Assembly: GCF_943371865.1 (NCBI RefSeq)
Contig: NZ_CALRWL010000021.1
Location: 1 to 64,000, forward strand
Source: Azorhizobium sp943371865
GTDB lineage: Bacteria > Pseudomonadota > Alphaproteobacteria > Rhizobiales > Xanthobacteraceae
DNA length: 64,000 bases
Direction: 5' to 3'
Part shown: piece after piece, positions 47,848 to 60,610 of the stretch
Layout of the letters: each line of letters starts with the position of its first letter
Position numbering within the stretch: position 1 is the first letter of the stretch
Notes under the pieces: model-generated
Told to the model about the DNA's origin: nothing
Database searches by the model: none
Seen by the model: the letters and a program-made list of their open reading frames with translations, nothing else
Position numbers and translations under genes: made by a program

Positions 47848-48143
47848 GGGATCGGATACCGGAAAGGGCGTTATGAACCCGGCACGGCGGGCGCATGGGG
47901 CGGGGAGGTGTGCATAGACCGCCCCGGACGGTCCGACCAGTGGAGTGCGCGCGGGGCGACCGGCGCAGGCATTCAGTTTGCGCGGGGCATTGTGCGGCGG
48001 TCCCGAAACGGGACGTTCGGCGGCCTGCCATGCCGGAGGCGGGAACGGAGCGGAACAAAGCCGGCGCGAATCGCAAGCGGCGAGGAGGTCGCGTTTCGTT
48101 CCTGCCTTCCCGCGGCGACCGAGGGACCTGCGATGCGCCCCTG

Positions 48144-48698
48144 TTATCGTCCGAAGCCGCGCCGATTGAGGAAGTCCAGCGCACCTTGAAGAATGAACGC
48201 CGCCGCGTGCTGGTCGATGACATTGGCCCGCTTGGCCCGGCTCATGTCCGCCGAGATCAACGCTCGCTCCACTGCCACAGTGGACAGCCGCTCATCCCAG
48301 AACGCGATGGGCCGGCCCGAGAGGCGGGCAAAGTTGCGCGCGAACGCGCGGCTCGCCTGGACGCGCGGGCCCTCGGAGCCGTCCATGTTCAGCGGCAGGC
48401 CGAGCACGAAGGCCACCGCCTTGCGGTCATCCGCCAGGGCGAGCAGGCGGTTGGCGTCGAGGGTGAATTTGCTGCGCTGGATGGTCTCCACGATGGTCGC
48501 CAGCCGGCGGTCGGGATCGCAGGTCGCCACACCGATGGTCTTGGTGCCGAGATCCAGCCCCAGCAGCGAACCGCGCGGCGGCAGCAAAGCGGCGATATCC
48601 ACCAACGGCGCAACCATGGCGCCGGGCGACGGCACAGTTGGGATATCCCCCTGCGTTGCAAGGGGCGTTGGATCGGCGGCGGGCGGAAGGCGTGTCAT
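48144..48698 (-). CDS. ruvX: Holliday junction resolvase-like protein YqgF/RuvX
   Basis: 184 residues. RNase H-fold motifs: LLGLDLGTKTIGVATCD (first catalytic Asp, D49), VLGLPLNMDGSEGPR, FWDERLSTVAVERAL and the final Asp in VIDQHAAAFIL. YqgF/RuvX acts in 16S rRNA 5' processing and transcription anti-termination. The first 40 residues are a Pro/Ala-rich extension; an alternative ATG at 48617 would remove part of it. AGGTG 7 bases before 48698 supports the longer form. Confidence 0.92.
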   Translation of the reverse strand: MTRLPPAADPTPLATQGDIPTVPSPGAMVAPLVDIAALLPPRGSLLGLDLGTKTIGVATCDPDRRLATIVETIQRSKFTLDANRLLALADDRKAVAFVLGLPLNMDGSEGPRVQASRAFARNFARLSGRPIAFWDERLSTVAVERALISADMSRAKRANVIDQHAAAFILQGALDFLNRRGFGR

Positions 48699-48888
48699 GG
48701 CCGCACCTAACCAGCCTTGGGCGCGCAACGCCACGGCATATTTCGATCATCGCTCGACCCACTAAGCGGGGAACAGCGTGGCCGCTGGACGCGTTGCGGG
48801 GGCTCGGCGCTTACCCGATACTCCGCGCCGAAGAGACACGGCGCTGAACGCGCTGCCGCTCCCCCTTCCTGCACAAAGGGCTACGACC

Positions 48889-49599
48889 ATGAAGATTACC
48901 TGGTTCGGACATGCCGCCTTCCGCCTGGATTTTGCCGGCAAGGCGGTGCTCATCGATCCCTTCTTCACCGGCAATCCGTCCTTCAAGGGCACGGTGTCCG
49001 AGGCTGCCCATGGCCTCACCCACATTCTGCTCACCCACGGCCATTCCGACCATGTGGGCGATACGGTTGAACTGGTGAAGACGGTGGAGGAGGGCGGCGC
49101 CACCGTGCCGGTGGTGGCCAATCCCGAACTGTGCGGCTTTCTGGGCGGGCAGGGCCTGTCCAACTTCCAGATGATGAATACGGGCGGCACCATCGCGCTG
49201 GACGGTTTCACTGTCACCATGGTGCGGGCGGACCATTCCTCCGGCGGCGACGGCTCGGTGCCGGCCTATCTGGGCAATCCCACCGGCCTGATCGTGAAGG
49301 CCGAGGGCGAGCCGGCGATCTGGCATCTGGGCGACACCGACATCTTCTCCGACATGGCGCTGATCAGCGAGATCCACCAGCCAAAGGTGGCCTTGGTTCC
49401 CATTGGTGACCGATTCACCATGGGGCCGGCGGTGGCAGCCCTGGCGGTGCGGCGGTTCCTGAATGTGGAAACGGTGGTGCCCTGCCACTTTGGCTCGTTC
49501 CCGCCTCTGGTGCAGGACGCGTCCGGCTTCGTGGCGGCGCTGGAAGGCCATCCGGTCAAGGTGGTGGTGGCCAAAAGCGGGCAGAGCTTCGAGGTCTAA
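48889..49599 (+). CDS. UPF0173-type metal-dependent hydrolase (MBL fold)
   Basis: 236 residues. Metallo-beta-lactamase fold with WFGHAAFRLDFAGKAVLIDP, metal motif THGHSDHVGD, HSSGGDG and IWHLGDTDIFSDM, and a late VPCHFGSFP histidine. UPF0173/UlaG-like proteins are widespread, with unknown physiological substrate. The ATG at 48889 matches the conserved N terminus MKITWFGHA; the frame is open further upstream. Divergent from ruvX, as in relatives. Confidence 0.94.
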   Translation: MKITWFGHAAFRLDFAGKAVLIDPFFTGNPSFKGTVSEAAHGLTHILLTHGHSDHVGDTVELVKTVEEGGATVPVVANPELCGFLGGQGLSNFQMMNTGGTIALDGFTVTMVRADHSSGGDGSVPAYLGNPTGLIVKAEGEPAIWHLGDTDIFSDMALISEIHQPKVALVPIGDRFTMGPAVAALAVRRFLNVETVVPCHFGSFPPLVQDASGFVAALEGHPVKVVVAKSGQSFEV

Positions 49600-49627
49600 G
49601 GCGGGGGACGTTGCCCCCGCTTCGCTC

Positions 49628-51109
49628 TCAGTGCAGCGGCTGGGCCCCCGCCCCGTCCTTGTCGTGCTGCGCGAACCGTTCCACCAGGGTTGCGCTGGCG
49701 GCATTGAGGCCAATGACCTCGACCACGCGACCGTTTCGTCGCGCCTTGAACACCACCTGATCGAGGGCGCCGATGGCTGAGATGTCCCAGAAATGGGCGT
49801 CGGTGACATCGATGACGATGCGATCCACGTCCTCGGTGACGTGGATCGCATCGCGAAACGTCCCGGCGGAGGCGAAGAACACCTGTCCTTCCACCCGGTA
49901 GGTGCGCACCCGCCCATCCGCGGACAGGGTGGAGGAGACCCGGCTCAGGCGAGACACCTTGCTGGCGAAGAACATGCCAGAGAGCAGCACGCCCACCAGC
50001 ACGCCCTTGGCCAGGTCGTTGGTGGCGACGACGGTGGCGACCGTCGCCAGCATCACGATGGAAGACTGCGCAGGATTGGAGCGCAGCCGGACGATGGACT
50101 GCCAGGAGAAGGTGTTGATGGAGACCATCAGCATCACCGCGGTCAGCGCCGCCACCGGTACGATGGCGAGCAGGTCTTGGAGCGCCACCAGCAGGATCAG
50201 GAGCGCAAGCCCGGCGGTGAGGGTGGACAGGCGCCCACGCGCCCCCGACGACACATTGATGACCGACTGGCCGATCATGGCGCAGCCACCCATGCCGCCG
50301 AACACCGCGGAGGCGATGTTGGCGAGCCCCTGGCCCGCGCATTCGCGGTTCTTGTCGCTGGACGTGTCGGTGAGGTCGTCGACGATCTGCGCTGTGAGCA
50401 GCGATTCCAGCAGACCCACCGCAGCCAGTGTCAGGGCGATGGGCACCAGGATGCGCAGGGTCTCAAAGGTGTAAGGCACCTGCGGCAAGCCGAAGCTGGG
50501 CAGGGTCGAGGGCAGTTCCCCCAGATGCGCCACCGTACGCACATCCAGATGGAACAGTGCACTGATCGCCGTGAGAACGACGATCGCCACCAGGGGCGAC
50601 GGCACGGCTCGGGTGAGGCGGGGAAAGAGATAGATGATGCCCAGCCCCAGGGCGATCAGGCCATAGGTGGCCGGCGGTACGTTCACCAGTTCCGGCAATT
50701 GGGCCAGGAAGATCAGGATCGCCAAGGCGTTGACGAAACCGGTCATCACCGATTGCGAAACGAAGCGCATCAGCCGCCCGAGCTTCAGCAACGCCGCCGC
50801 GATCTGGAACAGGCCCATGAGGATGGTGGCGGCGAACAGATATTGCACGCCATGGTCCCGGACCAAGCCGGACATCAAGACCGCGGTGGCGGCGGTGGCG
50901 GCGGAGATCATGGCCGGGCGCCCGCCAGTGAAGGCGATGACGCAGGCGATCACCACCGAGGCATAAAGCCCGACCTTGGGATCAACCCCGGCGATCACCG
51001 AGAAGCCGATGGCTTCGGGAATGAGCGCCAGCGCCACCACCAGGCCCGACAGGAAATCCCCGCGCACGTTGGAGGTCCACTCGCGGGTGGAAAACAGGGA
51101 AAATGTCAT
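49628..51109 (-). CDS. SulP-family anion transporter with STAS domain
   Basis: 493 residues. A membrane part of about ten or more helices with SGLVVALALIPEAIGFSVIAGVDP-type N-terminal repeat and GGCAMIGQSVINVSSGARGR, followed by a C-terminal STAS domain (about 390-480, IDVTDAHFWDISAIGALDQV). SulP members carry sulfate, bicarbonate or dicarboxylates. The STAS loop reads WDISAIG where many anti-sigma-antagonist domains have DSSG, normal for this subgroup. The ATG at 51109 lacks a clear ribosome-binding site; the frame stays open to 51223. A 6-bp ACCCGG/CCGGGT hairpin is at 51210-51228. Confidence 0.92.
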   Translation of the reverse strand: MTFSLFSTREWTSNVRGDFLSGLVVALALIPEAIGFSVIAGVDPKVGLYASVVIACVIAFTGGRPAMISAATAATAVLMSGLVRDHGVQYLFAATILMGLFQIAAALLKLGRLMRFVSQSVMTGFVNALAILIFLAQLPELVNVPPATYGLIALGLGIIYLFPRLTRAVPSPLVAIVVLTAISALFHLDVRTVAHLGELPSTLPSFGLPQVPYTFETLRILVPIALTLAAVGLLESLLTAQIVDDLTDTSSDKNRECAGQGLANIASAVFGGMGGCAMIGQSVINVSSGARGRLSTLTAGLALLILLVALQDLLAIVPVAALTAVMLMVSINTFSWQSIVRLRSNPAQSSIVMLATVATVVATNDLAKGVLVGVLLSGMFFASKVSRLSRVSSTLSADGRVRTYRVEGQVFFASAGTFRDAIHVTEDVDRIVIDVTDAHFWDISAIGALDQVVFKARRNGRVVEVIGLNAASATLVERFAQHDKDGAGAQPLH

Positions 51110-51366
51110 CAGAAGGGATTCCGCAAAGCAGGCACGCCCGTTCAGCCGGTCTGAGGCTGGGTCAATGGTGCCATTTGCGTGGTCCGGCGGATCGGCGGCC
51201 GGAAGAGCCACCCGGAATTTCACCGGGTCCCGTGAATACCTCAGTCATATCCAGCCGGACCGCCCATGGCAACATGCGGCCGCGTACGCCCCACCGGACC
51301 GCAGCCGCTTGCATGGGGCGCCCACGCGCCGCGTTGCCCGGTCTTCCGACCGCGCTATAAGGAGCG

Positions 51367-53199
<1,833 letters not shown>

Positions 53200-53256
53200 G
53201 GCCGCCACTGCGGTGAACGCCTGTGGCCATGAGGAACGCCGGTTGCTCAGAAGGCT

Positions 53257-53269
53257 TTCCCGCCGGGAA
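53257..53269. promoter_or_regulatory. 13-base palindrome upstream of gatC
   Basis: TTCCCG-C-CGGGAA, a perfect inverted repeat, lies 39-51 bases before the gatC start and just ahead of a TATAGC box at 53279. It may be a regulator site or a 3'-end hairpin of recQ; no T-run follows. Confidence 0.3.
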
Positions 53270-53307
53270 CGCCCTTGCTATAGCGGCCATAGCTTAAGGA
53301 GCATGTC

Positions 53308-53591
53308 ATGTCCGTCGATCAGGCGACCGTTCGCCGCGTGGCGCATCTCGCGCGCATCGCGGTGCGCGAGGAAGAGCTGGAGCCCCTGCAGGGCGAACTG
53401 AACGCCATCCTCGCCTTTGTGGAGCAATTGGCGGATCTGGACGTGTCCTCCATCGAGCCCATGACCGGCGTCATTCCAATGGAACTGCCCATGCGCGAGG
53501 ACGTGGTCAACGATGGCCACATCCCCGAACTGATCCTTGCCAACGCCCCGCAGTCCGAGGGCGGATTCTTCACGGTGCCGAAGGTGGTGGA

Positions 53592-53595
<4 letters not shown>
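53308..53595 (+). CDS. gatC: Aspartyl/glutamyl-tRNA amidotransferase subunit C
   Basis: 95 residues, normal GatC length. VRRVAHLARIAVREEELEPL, ELNAILAFVEQLADLDVSSIEP and the C-terminal ANAPQSEGGFFTVPKVVE are diagnostic. GatC stabilises the GatA-GatB interface. The stop overlaps the gatA start (ATGA). Confidence 0.97.
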
Positions 53596-55063
<1,468 letters not shown>

Positions 55064-55076
<13 letters not shown>

Positions 55077-55375
55077 CGCCCGCCGATCCCGAGGCCGCCG
55101 CCCGCGTGCTGCTGGCGGAGGCGCGGGCCGATATCGACGCGCTGGACGACCAGATGGTCGACCTTCTGATCCAGCGGGTCGCGGTGGTGGAGCGGGTTCT
55201 GGTGATCAAGCGGCAGGCGGGCATTCCCGCTTTGCTGCCGGAGCGGGTGGAGGAAGTGGTGGAGCGGGTCTGCGCCCGCGCCCGTGCCGCCGGCCTGCCG
55301 GAGGATCTCACCGATGCTTTATGGCGCCGGCTGATCCAATGGACCATCGACTATGAGAACGAACGCCTGGTCTAA
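55064..55375 (+). CDS. Chorismate mutase type II (AroQ-like) domain protein
   Basis: 103 residues, all-helical. The N-terminal helix reads RADIDALDDQMVDLLIQRVAVVERVLVIKR, with the conserved Asp-x-x-Asp, Leu-Leu and Arg and Lys residues of AroQ enzymes, and the end VIQWTIDYE-like LIQWTIDYENERLV fits too. It converts chorismate to prephenate for Phe/Tyr synthesis if active. The start is a GTG at 55064 with GGAGG 7 bases upstream; it overlaps gatA by 13 bases, so translation is coupled. A later GTG at 55073 is possible but poorly placed. It separates gatA from gatB. Confidence 0.88.
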
Positions 55376-55466
55376 ACGGTGAAACGCCCGGCCTGTTGCC
55401 AGGGCAGGTGCGCCGGGATTACCACACTCAAGACAGCGGCTCTGGCCGCGTGATGCAGGAACGCCG

Positions 55467-56945
55467 ATGACCGTCCATGTCCGCCCCGCCGATCCCCGCA
55501 AGCTCATCAAGGGCAATACCGGTGACTGGGAAGTGGTGATCGGCATGGAAGTCCATGCCCAGGTCGCCTCCAATGCCAAGCTGTTCTCCGGCGCCTCCAC
55601 CGCCTTCGGTGGACCGCCGAACGATCATGTGTCGCTGGTGGATGCGGCCATGCCCGGCATGCTGCCGGTCATCAACAAGGAATGCGTCGCCCAGGCGGTG
55701 CGCACCGGCCTCGGCCTGAAGGCGCAGATCAATCTGCGCTCCACCTTCGACCGCAAGAATTATTTCTATCCGGACCTGCCCCAGGGCTATCAGATCAGCC
55801 AGTTCAAGAGCCCCATCGTCGGCGAGGGCGTGGTGATCGTCGATCTGATCGACGGCGAGAGCATCCATGTGGGTGTGGAGCGCCTGCATCTGGAACAGGA
55901 TGCGGGCAAGTCGATCCACGATCTGTCGCCCACCTTGAGCTTCGTCGACCTGAACCGCTCCGGCGTGGCGCTGATGGAGATCGTTTCGCGGCCGGACCTG
56001 CGCTCGTCGGAGGAGGCGCGCGCCTATGTGACCAAGCTGCGCTCCATCCTGCGCTATCTGGGCACCTGCGACGGCGACATGGAGAAGGGCAACCTGCGCG
56101 CGGACGTGAATGTCTCCGTGCGCCGCCCCGGCGAGCCGCTCGGCACCCGCTGCGAAATCAAGAACGTCAATTCCATCCGCTTCATCGGTCAGGCCATCGA
56201 GGTGGAGGCCCGGCGCCAGATCCAGATCATCGAGGATGGCGGCACCATCGACCAGGAAACGCGCCTGTTCGATCCCGGCAAAGGCGAAACCCGCTCCATG
56301 CGCTCCAAGGAAGAGGCGCATGACTATCGCTATTTCCCCGATCCCGATCTGCTGCCTTTGGTACTGCACCCGGACGACGTGACCGCGCTGGCGGCCCAGC
56401 TCCCCGAACTGCCGGATGAGAAGAAGGCGCGCTTCATCGCCACCTACGGCCTCAGCCCCTATGACGCCGGCGTGCTGGTATCCGAGCAGGTGACGGCGGC
56501 CTATTTCGAGCAGGTGGCCACCGGGCGCGACGGCAAGGCGGCGGCAAATTTCGTCATCAACGAGCTGTTCGGCCGCCTCAACAAGGACGGCAAGGATGTC
56601 ACCACTTCGCCGGTGTCTCCGGCCCAGGTGGCGACCATTGTCGATCTGATGAGCGAGGGCGTGATCTCGTCCAAGATCGCCAAGGATCTGTTCGAGATCA
56701 TCTATACCGAAGGCGGCGATCCGCGCGTGGTGGTGGAAGAGCGGGGCCTCAAGCAGGTCACCGATACTGGCGCCATCGAGAAAGTGGTGGACGACATCAT
56801 CGCCGCCAACCCGGACAAGGTGGCTCAGGTTCTGGCCAAGCCCACCATGCTGGGTTGGTTCGTCGGCCAGGCCATGAAGGCCTCCGGGGGCAAGGCGAAC
56901 CCCCAGGCGCTCAATGATATCCTGAAGCGCAAGCTGGGCATCTGA
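55467..56945 (+). CDS. gatB: Aspartyl/glutamyl-tRNA amidotransferase subunit B
   Basis: 492 residues. GatB marks: WEVVIGMEVHAQVASNAKLF, KNYFYPDLPQGYQISQF, HLEQDAGKSIHD, DLNRSGVALMEIVSRPD, RCEIKNVNSIRFIGQAIEVE, then the helical GatB/YqeY tail. It carries the kinase and transamidation site for tRNA-dependent amidation. It follows the chorismate mutase gene by about 90 bases and ends at a strong hairpin. Confidence 0.98.
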   Translation: MTVHVRPADPRKLIKGNTGDWEVVIGMEVHAQVASNAKLFSGASTAFGGPPNDHVSLVDAAMPGMLPVINKECVAQAVRTGLGLKAQINLRSTFDRKNYFYPDLPQGYQISQFKSPIVGEGVVIVDLIDGESIHVGVERLHLEQDAGKSIHDLSPTLSFVDLNRSGVALMEIVSRPDLRSSEEARAYVTKLRSILRYLGTCDGDMEKGNLRADVNVSVRRPGEPLGTRCEIKNVNSIRFIGQAIEVEARRQIQIIEDGGTIDQETRLFDPGKGETRSMRSKEEAHDYRYFPDPDLLPLVLHPDDVTALAAQLPELPDEKKARFIATYGLSPYDAGVLVSEQVTAAYFEQVATGRDGKAAANFVINELFGRLNKDGKDVTTSPVSPAQVATIVDLMSEGVISSKIAKDLFEIIYTEGGDPRVVVEERGLKQVTDTGAIEKVVDDIIAANPDKVAQVLAKPTMLGWFVGQAMKASGGKANPQALNDILKRKLGI

Positions 56946-56952
56946 GGCCTGG

Positions 56953-56981
56953 ACTGCGCGTCGCCCATGGCGTCGCGCAGT
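56953..56981 (+). terminator. Long perfect hairpin after gatB
   Basis: ACTGCGCG pairs with CGCGCAGT and, inside a T-T mismatch, CGCC with GGCG around a CAT loop: twelve base pairs in 29 bases, starting 7 bases after the gatB stop. No T-run follows. Confidence 0.6.
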
Positions 56982-57033
56982 TGACGTGCATGCCGCCCTA
57001 TGGTGCCGCCGCGGTGTGACTGCGGGGGCAGGG

Positions 57034-57513
57034 ATGCGGAAAATTGGCTTGATCATGTTCGGGGCGCTGCTGGGGGCGGGCATGGCCCTGTCGGTGTCCC
57101 CCGGCCTGCGGGCATTTCCGGCGGCCGAGCCGTCCATGCTGGGGACGTGGACCGCAGACAGCTATCATGCATCCGCCCGACACGGGCTGTTTGGCCTTGC
57201 CGAGCCGAAGGCCACGGCGTTCGGTGCCGTGGCACAGCCGGCGTCGCTCACCACAGAGCCGAACATGTCGGCTTGGGCGCTGTCCTTCACCTCCCAAAAG
57301 GGCGGGGCGTTCACCGGCAAGGCGACCTCGCCCACCGGCGAGAGCGTGCCGGTGGTTGGGGCGTTCCGCAGCGACGGCAAGCGGATCGTTTATTCAACGC
57401 CCTTTGGCAGCGGCAGCGGCGAGGTGGATGGCGGTAGCCTGGAATGGTGTTTCACCAACAGCGCGGCGACATTCGCCTCGGCCGAATGCACGGTCTACCG
57501 CCGCACCCCTTAG
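57034..57513 (+). CDS. Hypothetical secreted protein
   Basis: 159 residues with a signal peptide (IGLIMFGALLGAGMALSVSPGLRA, cut near residue 27). The mature part looks beta-rich: LGTWTADSYHASARH, ALSFTSQKGGAFTGKATS, KRIVYSTPFGSGSG, and two cysteines near the C terminus (WCFTNS, ECTVY) that may form a disulfide. I do not recognise the family; the pattern of a strand-rich body with a lipocalin-like start LGTW is suggestive only. It is convergent with purD (15 bases between stops). Confidence 0.7.
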   Translation: MRKIGLIMFGALLGAGMALSVSPGLRAFPAAEPSMLGTWTADSYHASARHGLFGLAEPKATAFGAVAQPASLTTEPNMSAWALSFTSQKGGAFTGKATSPTGESVPVVGAFRSDGKRIVYSTPFGSGSGEVDGGSLEWCFTNSAATFASAECTVYRRTP

Positions 57514-57528
57514 CGGACGCGGGCGCCC

Positions 57529-58785
57529 CTAGCCGAGGGCGCGCCAGCCGATGTCGTTGCGATAGAAGCCATCGGGCCAGTCGATGAGCCCGGCGGCCTC
57601 ATAGGCCTGGTCGCGGGCTTCCTTGAGGGTCGGCGCCACGGCGGTCACGTTGAGCACCCGTCCGCCATTGGACAACAACTGGGCGCCCAGGCGCTTGGTG
57701 CCCGCATGGAAGATCAGCACGCCATCCACCGCCGCTGCGGCCTCCAGGCCGCGAATCTCAGTGCTTTTGAGATGGGCGCCGGGGTAGCCGCGGCTGGCAT
57801 AAGCGATGGTAATGGCCGCGGAGTCGGACCAGGTGACGGAAATGTCCTTGAGCCGCCCATGGGCCACGGCTGCCAGGGTCTCCAGCAGGTCGCCGGTGAA
57901 GCGGGGCATCAGCACCTGGCATTCGGGATCGCCGAAGCGGCAGTTGTATTCCACCAGTTTCGGGCCGTCGGCGGTCAGCATCAGGCCGGCATAGAGGATG
58001 CCGCGATAGGGCGTGCCGGCGGCCACCATGGCCTTGGCGGTCGGCACGACGATTTCGGCGATGGCCCGCTGTTCCAACTCCGGGGTCAGGATCGGCGCGG
58101 GGGAATAGGCGCCCATGCCGCCGGTGTTGGGGCCGAGATCACCGTCGAAGGCCCGCTTGTGATCCTGCGCGCTGCCGAAGGGCACCACGGTCTCGCCATC
58201 CACGAGGCAGAACAGGCTGGCTTCCTCGCCCTCCATGAACGCCTCGATCAGCACTTCCTGCCCGCCGCCGGCGAACACCTGGTCGATGGCCTCGATGGCT
58301 TCTTCCACCGACAGTGCCACCACCACGCCCTTGCCGGCCATCAGGCCGTCGGCCTTGATGACGATGGGCGCGCCCTCGGCGGTCACATAGGCCCAGGCGT
58401 CCTCAGCCTTGGTGAAGCGCCCGAAGGCGGCGGTGGGAATGCCGTTGGCGCGGCACAATTCCTTGGTGAACAGCTTGGAGCCTTCGAGCCGTGCGGCCGC
58501 GGCGGTGGGACCGAACGCGGCGATGCCCGCTTCGCTCAGCCGATCCACCAGCCCGGCCACAAGTGGCGCCTCCGGGCCGACCACCACCAGATCGATCGCA
58601 TTGGCCTTGCACCAGCGCACCAGGGTGTCGTGGGCCGACAGGGGAATGCCCTCCACCAGCTCGGCGAGATCACCGATGCCGGGATTGCCGGGCAGCGCGT
58701 AAAAGCGGCCCATGCCGGCGCTCTGGGCGAGCTTCCAGGCAAGGGCGTGTTCACGGCCACCGGAGCCGAGCAGGAGCACGTTCAT
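57529..58785 (-). CDS. purD: Phosphoribosylamine-glycine ligase
   Basis: 418 residues. MNVLLLGSGGREHALAWKL at the N terminus, ATP-grasp domain with APIVIKADGLMAGKGVVVA, EGEEASLFCLVDG, GDLGPNTGGMGAYSPAP and YNCRFGDPECQVLMPR. It forms GAR in purine synthesis. Three in-frame ATGs are close together (58794, 58791, 58785); the last gives the family-typical N terminus and has GGGG at 9 bases. Divergent from xseA. Confidence 0.97.
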   Translation of the reverse strand: MNVLLLGSGGREHALAWKLAQSAGMGRFYALPGNPGIGDLAELVEGIPLSAHDTLVRWCKANAIDLVVVGPEAPLVAGLVDRLSEAGIAAFGPTAAAARLEGSKLFTKELCRANGIPTAAFGRFTKAEDAWAYVTAEGAPIVIKADGLMAGKGVVVALSVEEAIEAIDQVFAGGGQEVLIEAFMEGEEASLFCLVDGETVVPFGSAQDHKRAFDGDLGPNTGGMGAYSPAPILTPELEQRAIAEIVVPTAKAMVAAGTPYRGILYAGLMLTADGPKLVEYNCRFGDPECQVLMPRFTGDLLETLAAVAHGRLKDISVTWSDSAAITIAYASRGYPGAHLKSTEIRGLEAAAAVDGVLIFHAGTKRLGAQLLSNGGRVLNVTAVAPTLKEARDQAYEAAGLIDWPDGFYRNDIGWRALG

Positions 58786-58914
58786 CAGCATCATCCCCGT
58801 TTGGTCTTGGCTATCGGCTCCCGGGTCCGTGAACAAGGGGGCGGGCATTGCGCCCACCGCATGGGAGATAGGGGCTATGCTTCTGCCTCGATTATTTGCA
58901 GTGATGTGATTCCC

Positions 58915-60504
58915 ATGACCTTGCCCGCCGAACCCCGTGGGAATGCTCCCGAATGGAGCGTGACCGAGCTGTCTTTCGCCCTGCGGCGGACGGTGGAGGA
59001 TGCCTATGGGCATGTGCGGGTGCGGGGAGAAATCTCTGGATATCGCGGCCCCCACTCCTCCGGCCACGCCTATTTCTCCCTGAAGGACGAAGGCGCACGC
59101 CTGGACGCGGTGGTGTGGAAGGGCACCTTCGCCCGCCTCAAGCTACGTCCCGAAGAGGGGCTGGAGGTGGTGGCCGTGGGCAAGCTGACCACCTATCCCG
59201 GCAAGTCCGGCTATCAGATCGTCATCGAGCAGCTGGAGTTCGCCGGCGCCGGGGCGATCATGGCCATGCTGGAGGAGCGCAAGCGGCGCTTGGCCGGCGA
59301 GGGGCTGTTCGACCCCGCGCGCAAGACCTTGCTGCCGTTCCTGCCCAACGTGATAGGCGTGGTGACCTCGCCCACCGGCGCGGTGATCCGCGACATTCTG
59401 CATCGCCTCGCAGATCGCTTTCCCCGCCGGGTGCTGGTGTGGCCGGTGCGGGTGCAGGGCGAGACCTCAGCTGCCGAAGTGGCCGCTGCCATTCGCGGCT
59501 TCAACGCTTTGCCCCTTACCGGACCGATTCCCCGCCCGGATGTGCTGATCGTGGCCCGTGGTGGCGGCTCGCTGGAAGACTTGCTGGGCTTCTCCGACGA
59601 AGCCGTGGTGCGGGCGGCGGCGGAGAGCCAGATTCCCTTGGTCTCTGCCGTCGGTCACGAAACCGACGTCACCCTGATTGATTTTGCCGCCGATGTGCGG
59701 GCGCCGACGCCGTCCGCGGCCGCCGAAATGGTGGTTCCGGTGCGAGCGGATCTGCTGGCCACCGTGGCCGCCCTCGGGACCCGTCTTGCCGCCGCGCCGC
59801 AACGCCTGTTGGAGCGGCGGCGGCGCGACTATCGGGCCCTGGCCCGACTCCTGCCCAGCGCCGATGCACTGCTGGCCACGCCGCGGCAACGGCTGGACAG
59901 TGCGGGCGATCGCCTGCCACGCGCGCTCACCGCCAATGCGGTGGCCCATCGGGTGCAGTTCCAGGCGGCGCGGGCGAAGTTGTCGCCCTCCGCTTTGCGT
60001 CTGCGGCTGGAACGCCTCGGCGACCGGACCAACACGGTTGGAGCACGGCTGCGCCAGGGGCTCGAAGCCTTGGTGGCGCGACGCAAGGATCGGCTTGAAG
60101 CGGTGTCCGGCCGTCTTGCCACCGCCCAGGCGATGAACCTGCGCGCCCATGCGGTCGAGAACGCCCGGCGCCGGGAGCAACTGGCGGTGCTGCACCGACG
60201 CGGCGTGCGTGCGCTGGCCGGCGAGCTGAAGGCGCGTCACCAGCGCCTGGACGCCATGGACCAATTGCTGCGGGCCTTATCCTATCGCGGCGTTCTGGCG
60301 CGGGGCTTCGCCCTGGTCCGCGATGCGCAGGGGCAGGCCGTGCGCGCGGCAGCCGCTGTCGCGGGCGGCATGCGGCTGGATCTGGAGTTTGCCGACGGTC
60401 GGATCAGCGCCGTGGCGCAGGGGGCATCGACGCCCTCCGAGCCCAAGAAGGCCCCCCGTGCCGGCACGGGGGGCGGCGGCCAGCCGACCTTGTTTGACAC
60501 CTGA
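58915..60504 (+). CDS. xseA: Exodeoxyribonuclease VII large subunit
   Basis: 529 residues. N-terminal OB-fold (EWSVTELSFALRRTVEDAYG, VRVRGEISGYRGPHSSGHAY), catalytic domain with VIGVVTSPTGAVIRDIL, VARGGGSLEDLLGFSDEAVV and SAVGHETDVTLIDFAADVRAPTPSAAAEM, then a long helical coiled region and a short C-terminal part (RGFALVRDAQG). With XseB it degrades single-stranded DNA to oligonucleotides; xseB is not adjacent. The start MTLPAEPRGNAPEWS is chosen; the frame is open upstream across purD as an antisense artefact. Confidence 0.96.
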   Translation: MTLPAEPRGNAPEWSVTELSFALRRTVEDAYGHVRVRGEISGYRGPHSSGHAYFSLKDEGARLDAVVWKGTFARLKLRPEEGLEVVAVGKLTTYPGKSGYQIVIEQLEFAGAGAIMAMLEERKRRLAGEGLFDPARKTLLPFLPNVIGVVTSPTGAVIRDILHRLADRFPRRVLVWPVRVQGETSAAEVAAAIRGFNALPLTGPIPRPDVLIVARGGGSLEDLLGFSDEAVVRAAAESQIPLVSAVGHETDVTLIDFAADVRAPTPSAAAEMVVPVRADLLATVAALGTRLAAAPQRLLERRRRDYRALARLLPSADALLATPRQRLDSAGDRLPRALTANAVAHRVQFQAARAKLSPSALRLRLERLGDRTNTVGARLRQGLEALVARRKDRLEAVSGRLATAQAMNLRAHAVENARRREQLAVLHRRGVRALAGELKARHQRLDAMDQLLRALSYRGVLARGFALVRDAQGQAVRAAAAVAGGMRLDLEFADGRISAVAQGASTPSEPKKAPRAGTGGGGQPTLFDT

Positions 60505-60610
60505 CGTGCACGAGCCGCGCCCGGTGCCCTTTCGAACCCGGCTCAAACGCATTATCTTGCAGGGCATCCGCTCTTTGTTCGCACCGATCTGGGACCCGTC
60601 TTTCGCCGTG

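Noticed and set aside
46909..48223. Minus-strand frame of 458 codons overlapping the AEC gene in another phase
   Set aside because: It is an Arg/Gly/Pro-rich shadow of the membrane protein frame; the AEC frame has clear helices and motifs.
57706..58914. Plus-strand extension of xseA by 403 codons over purD
   Set aside because: It is antisense to a clear purD gene; the family start of XseA is at 58915.
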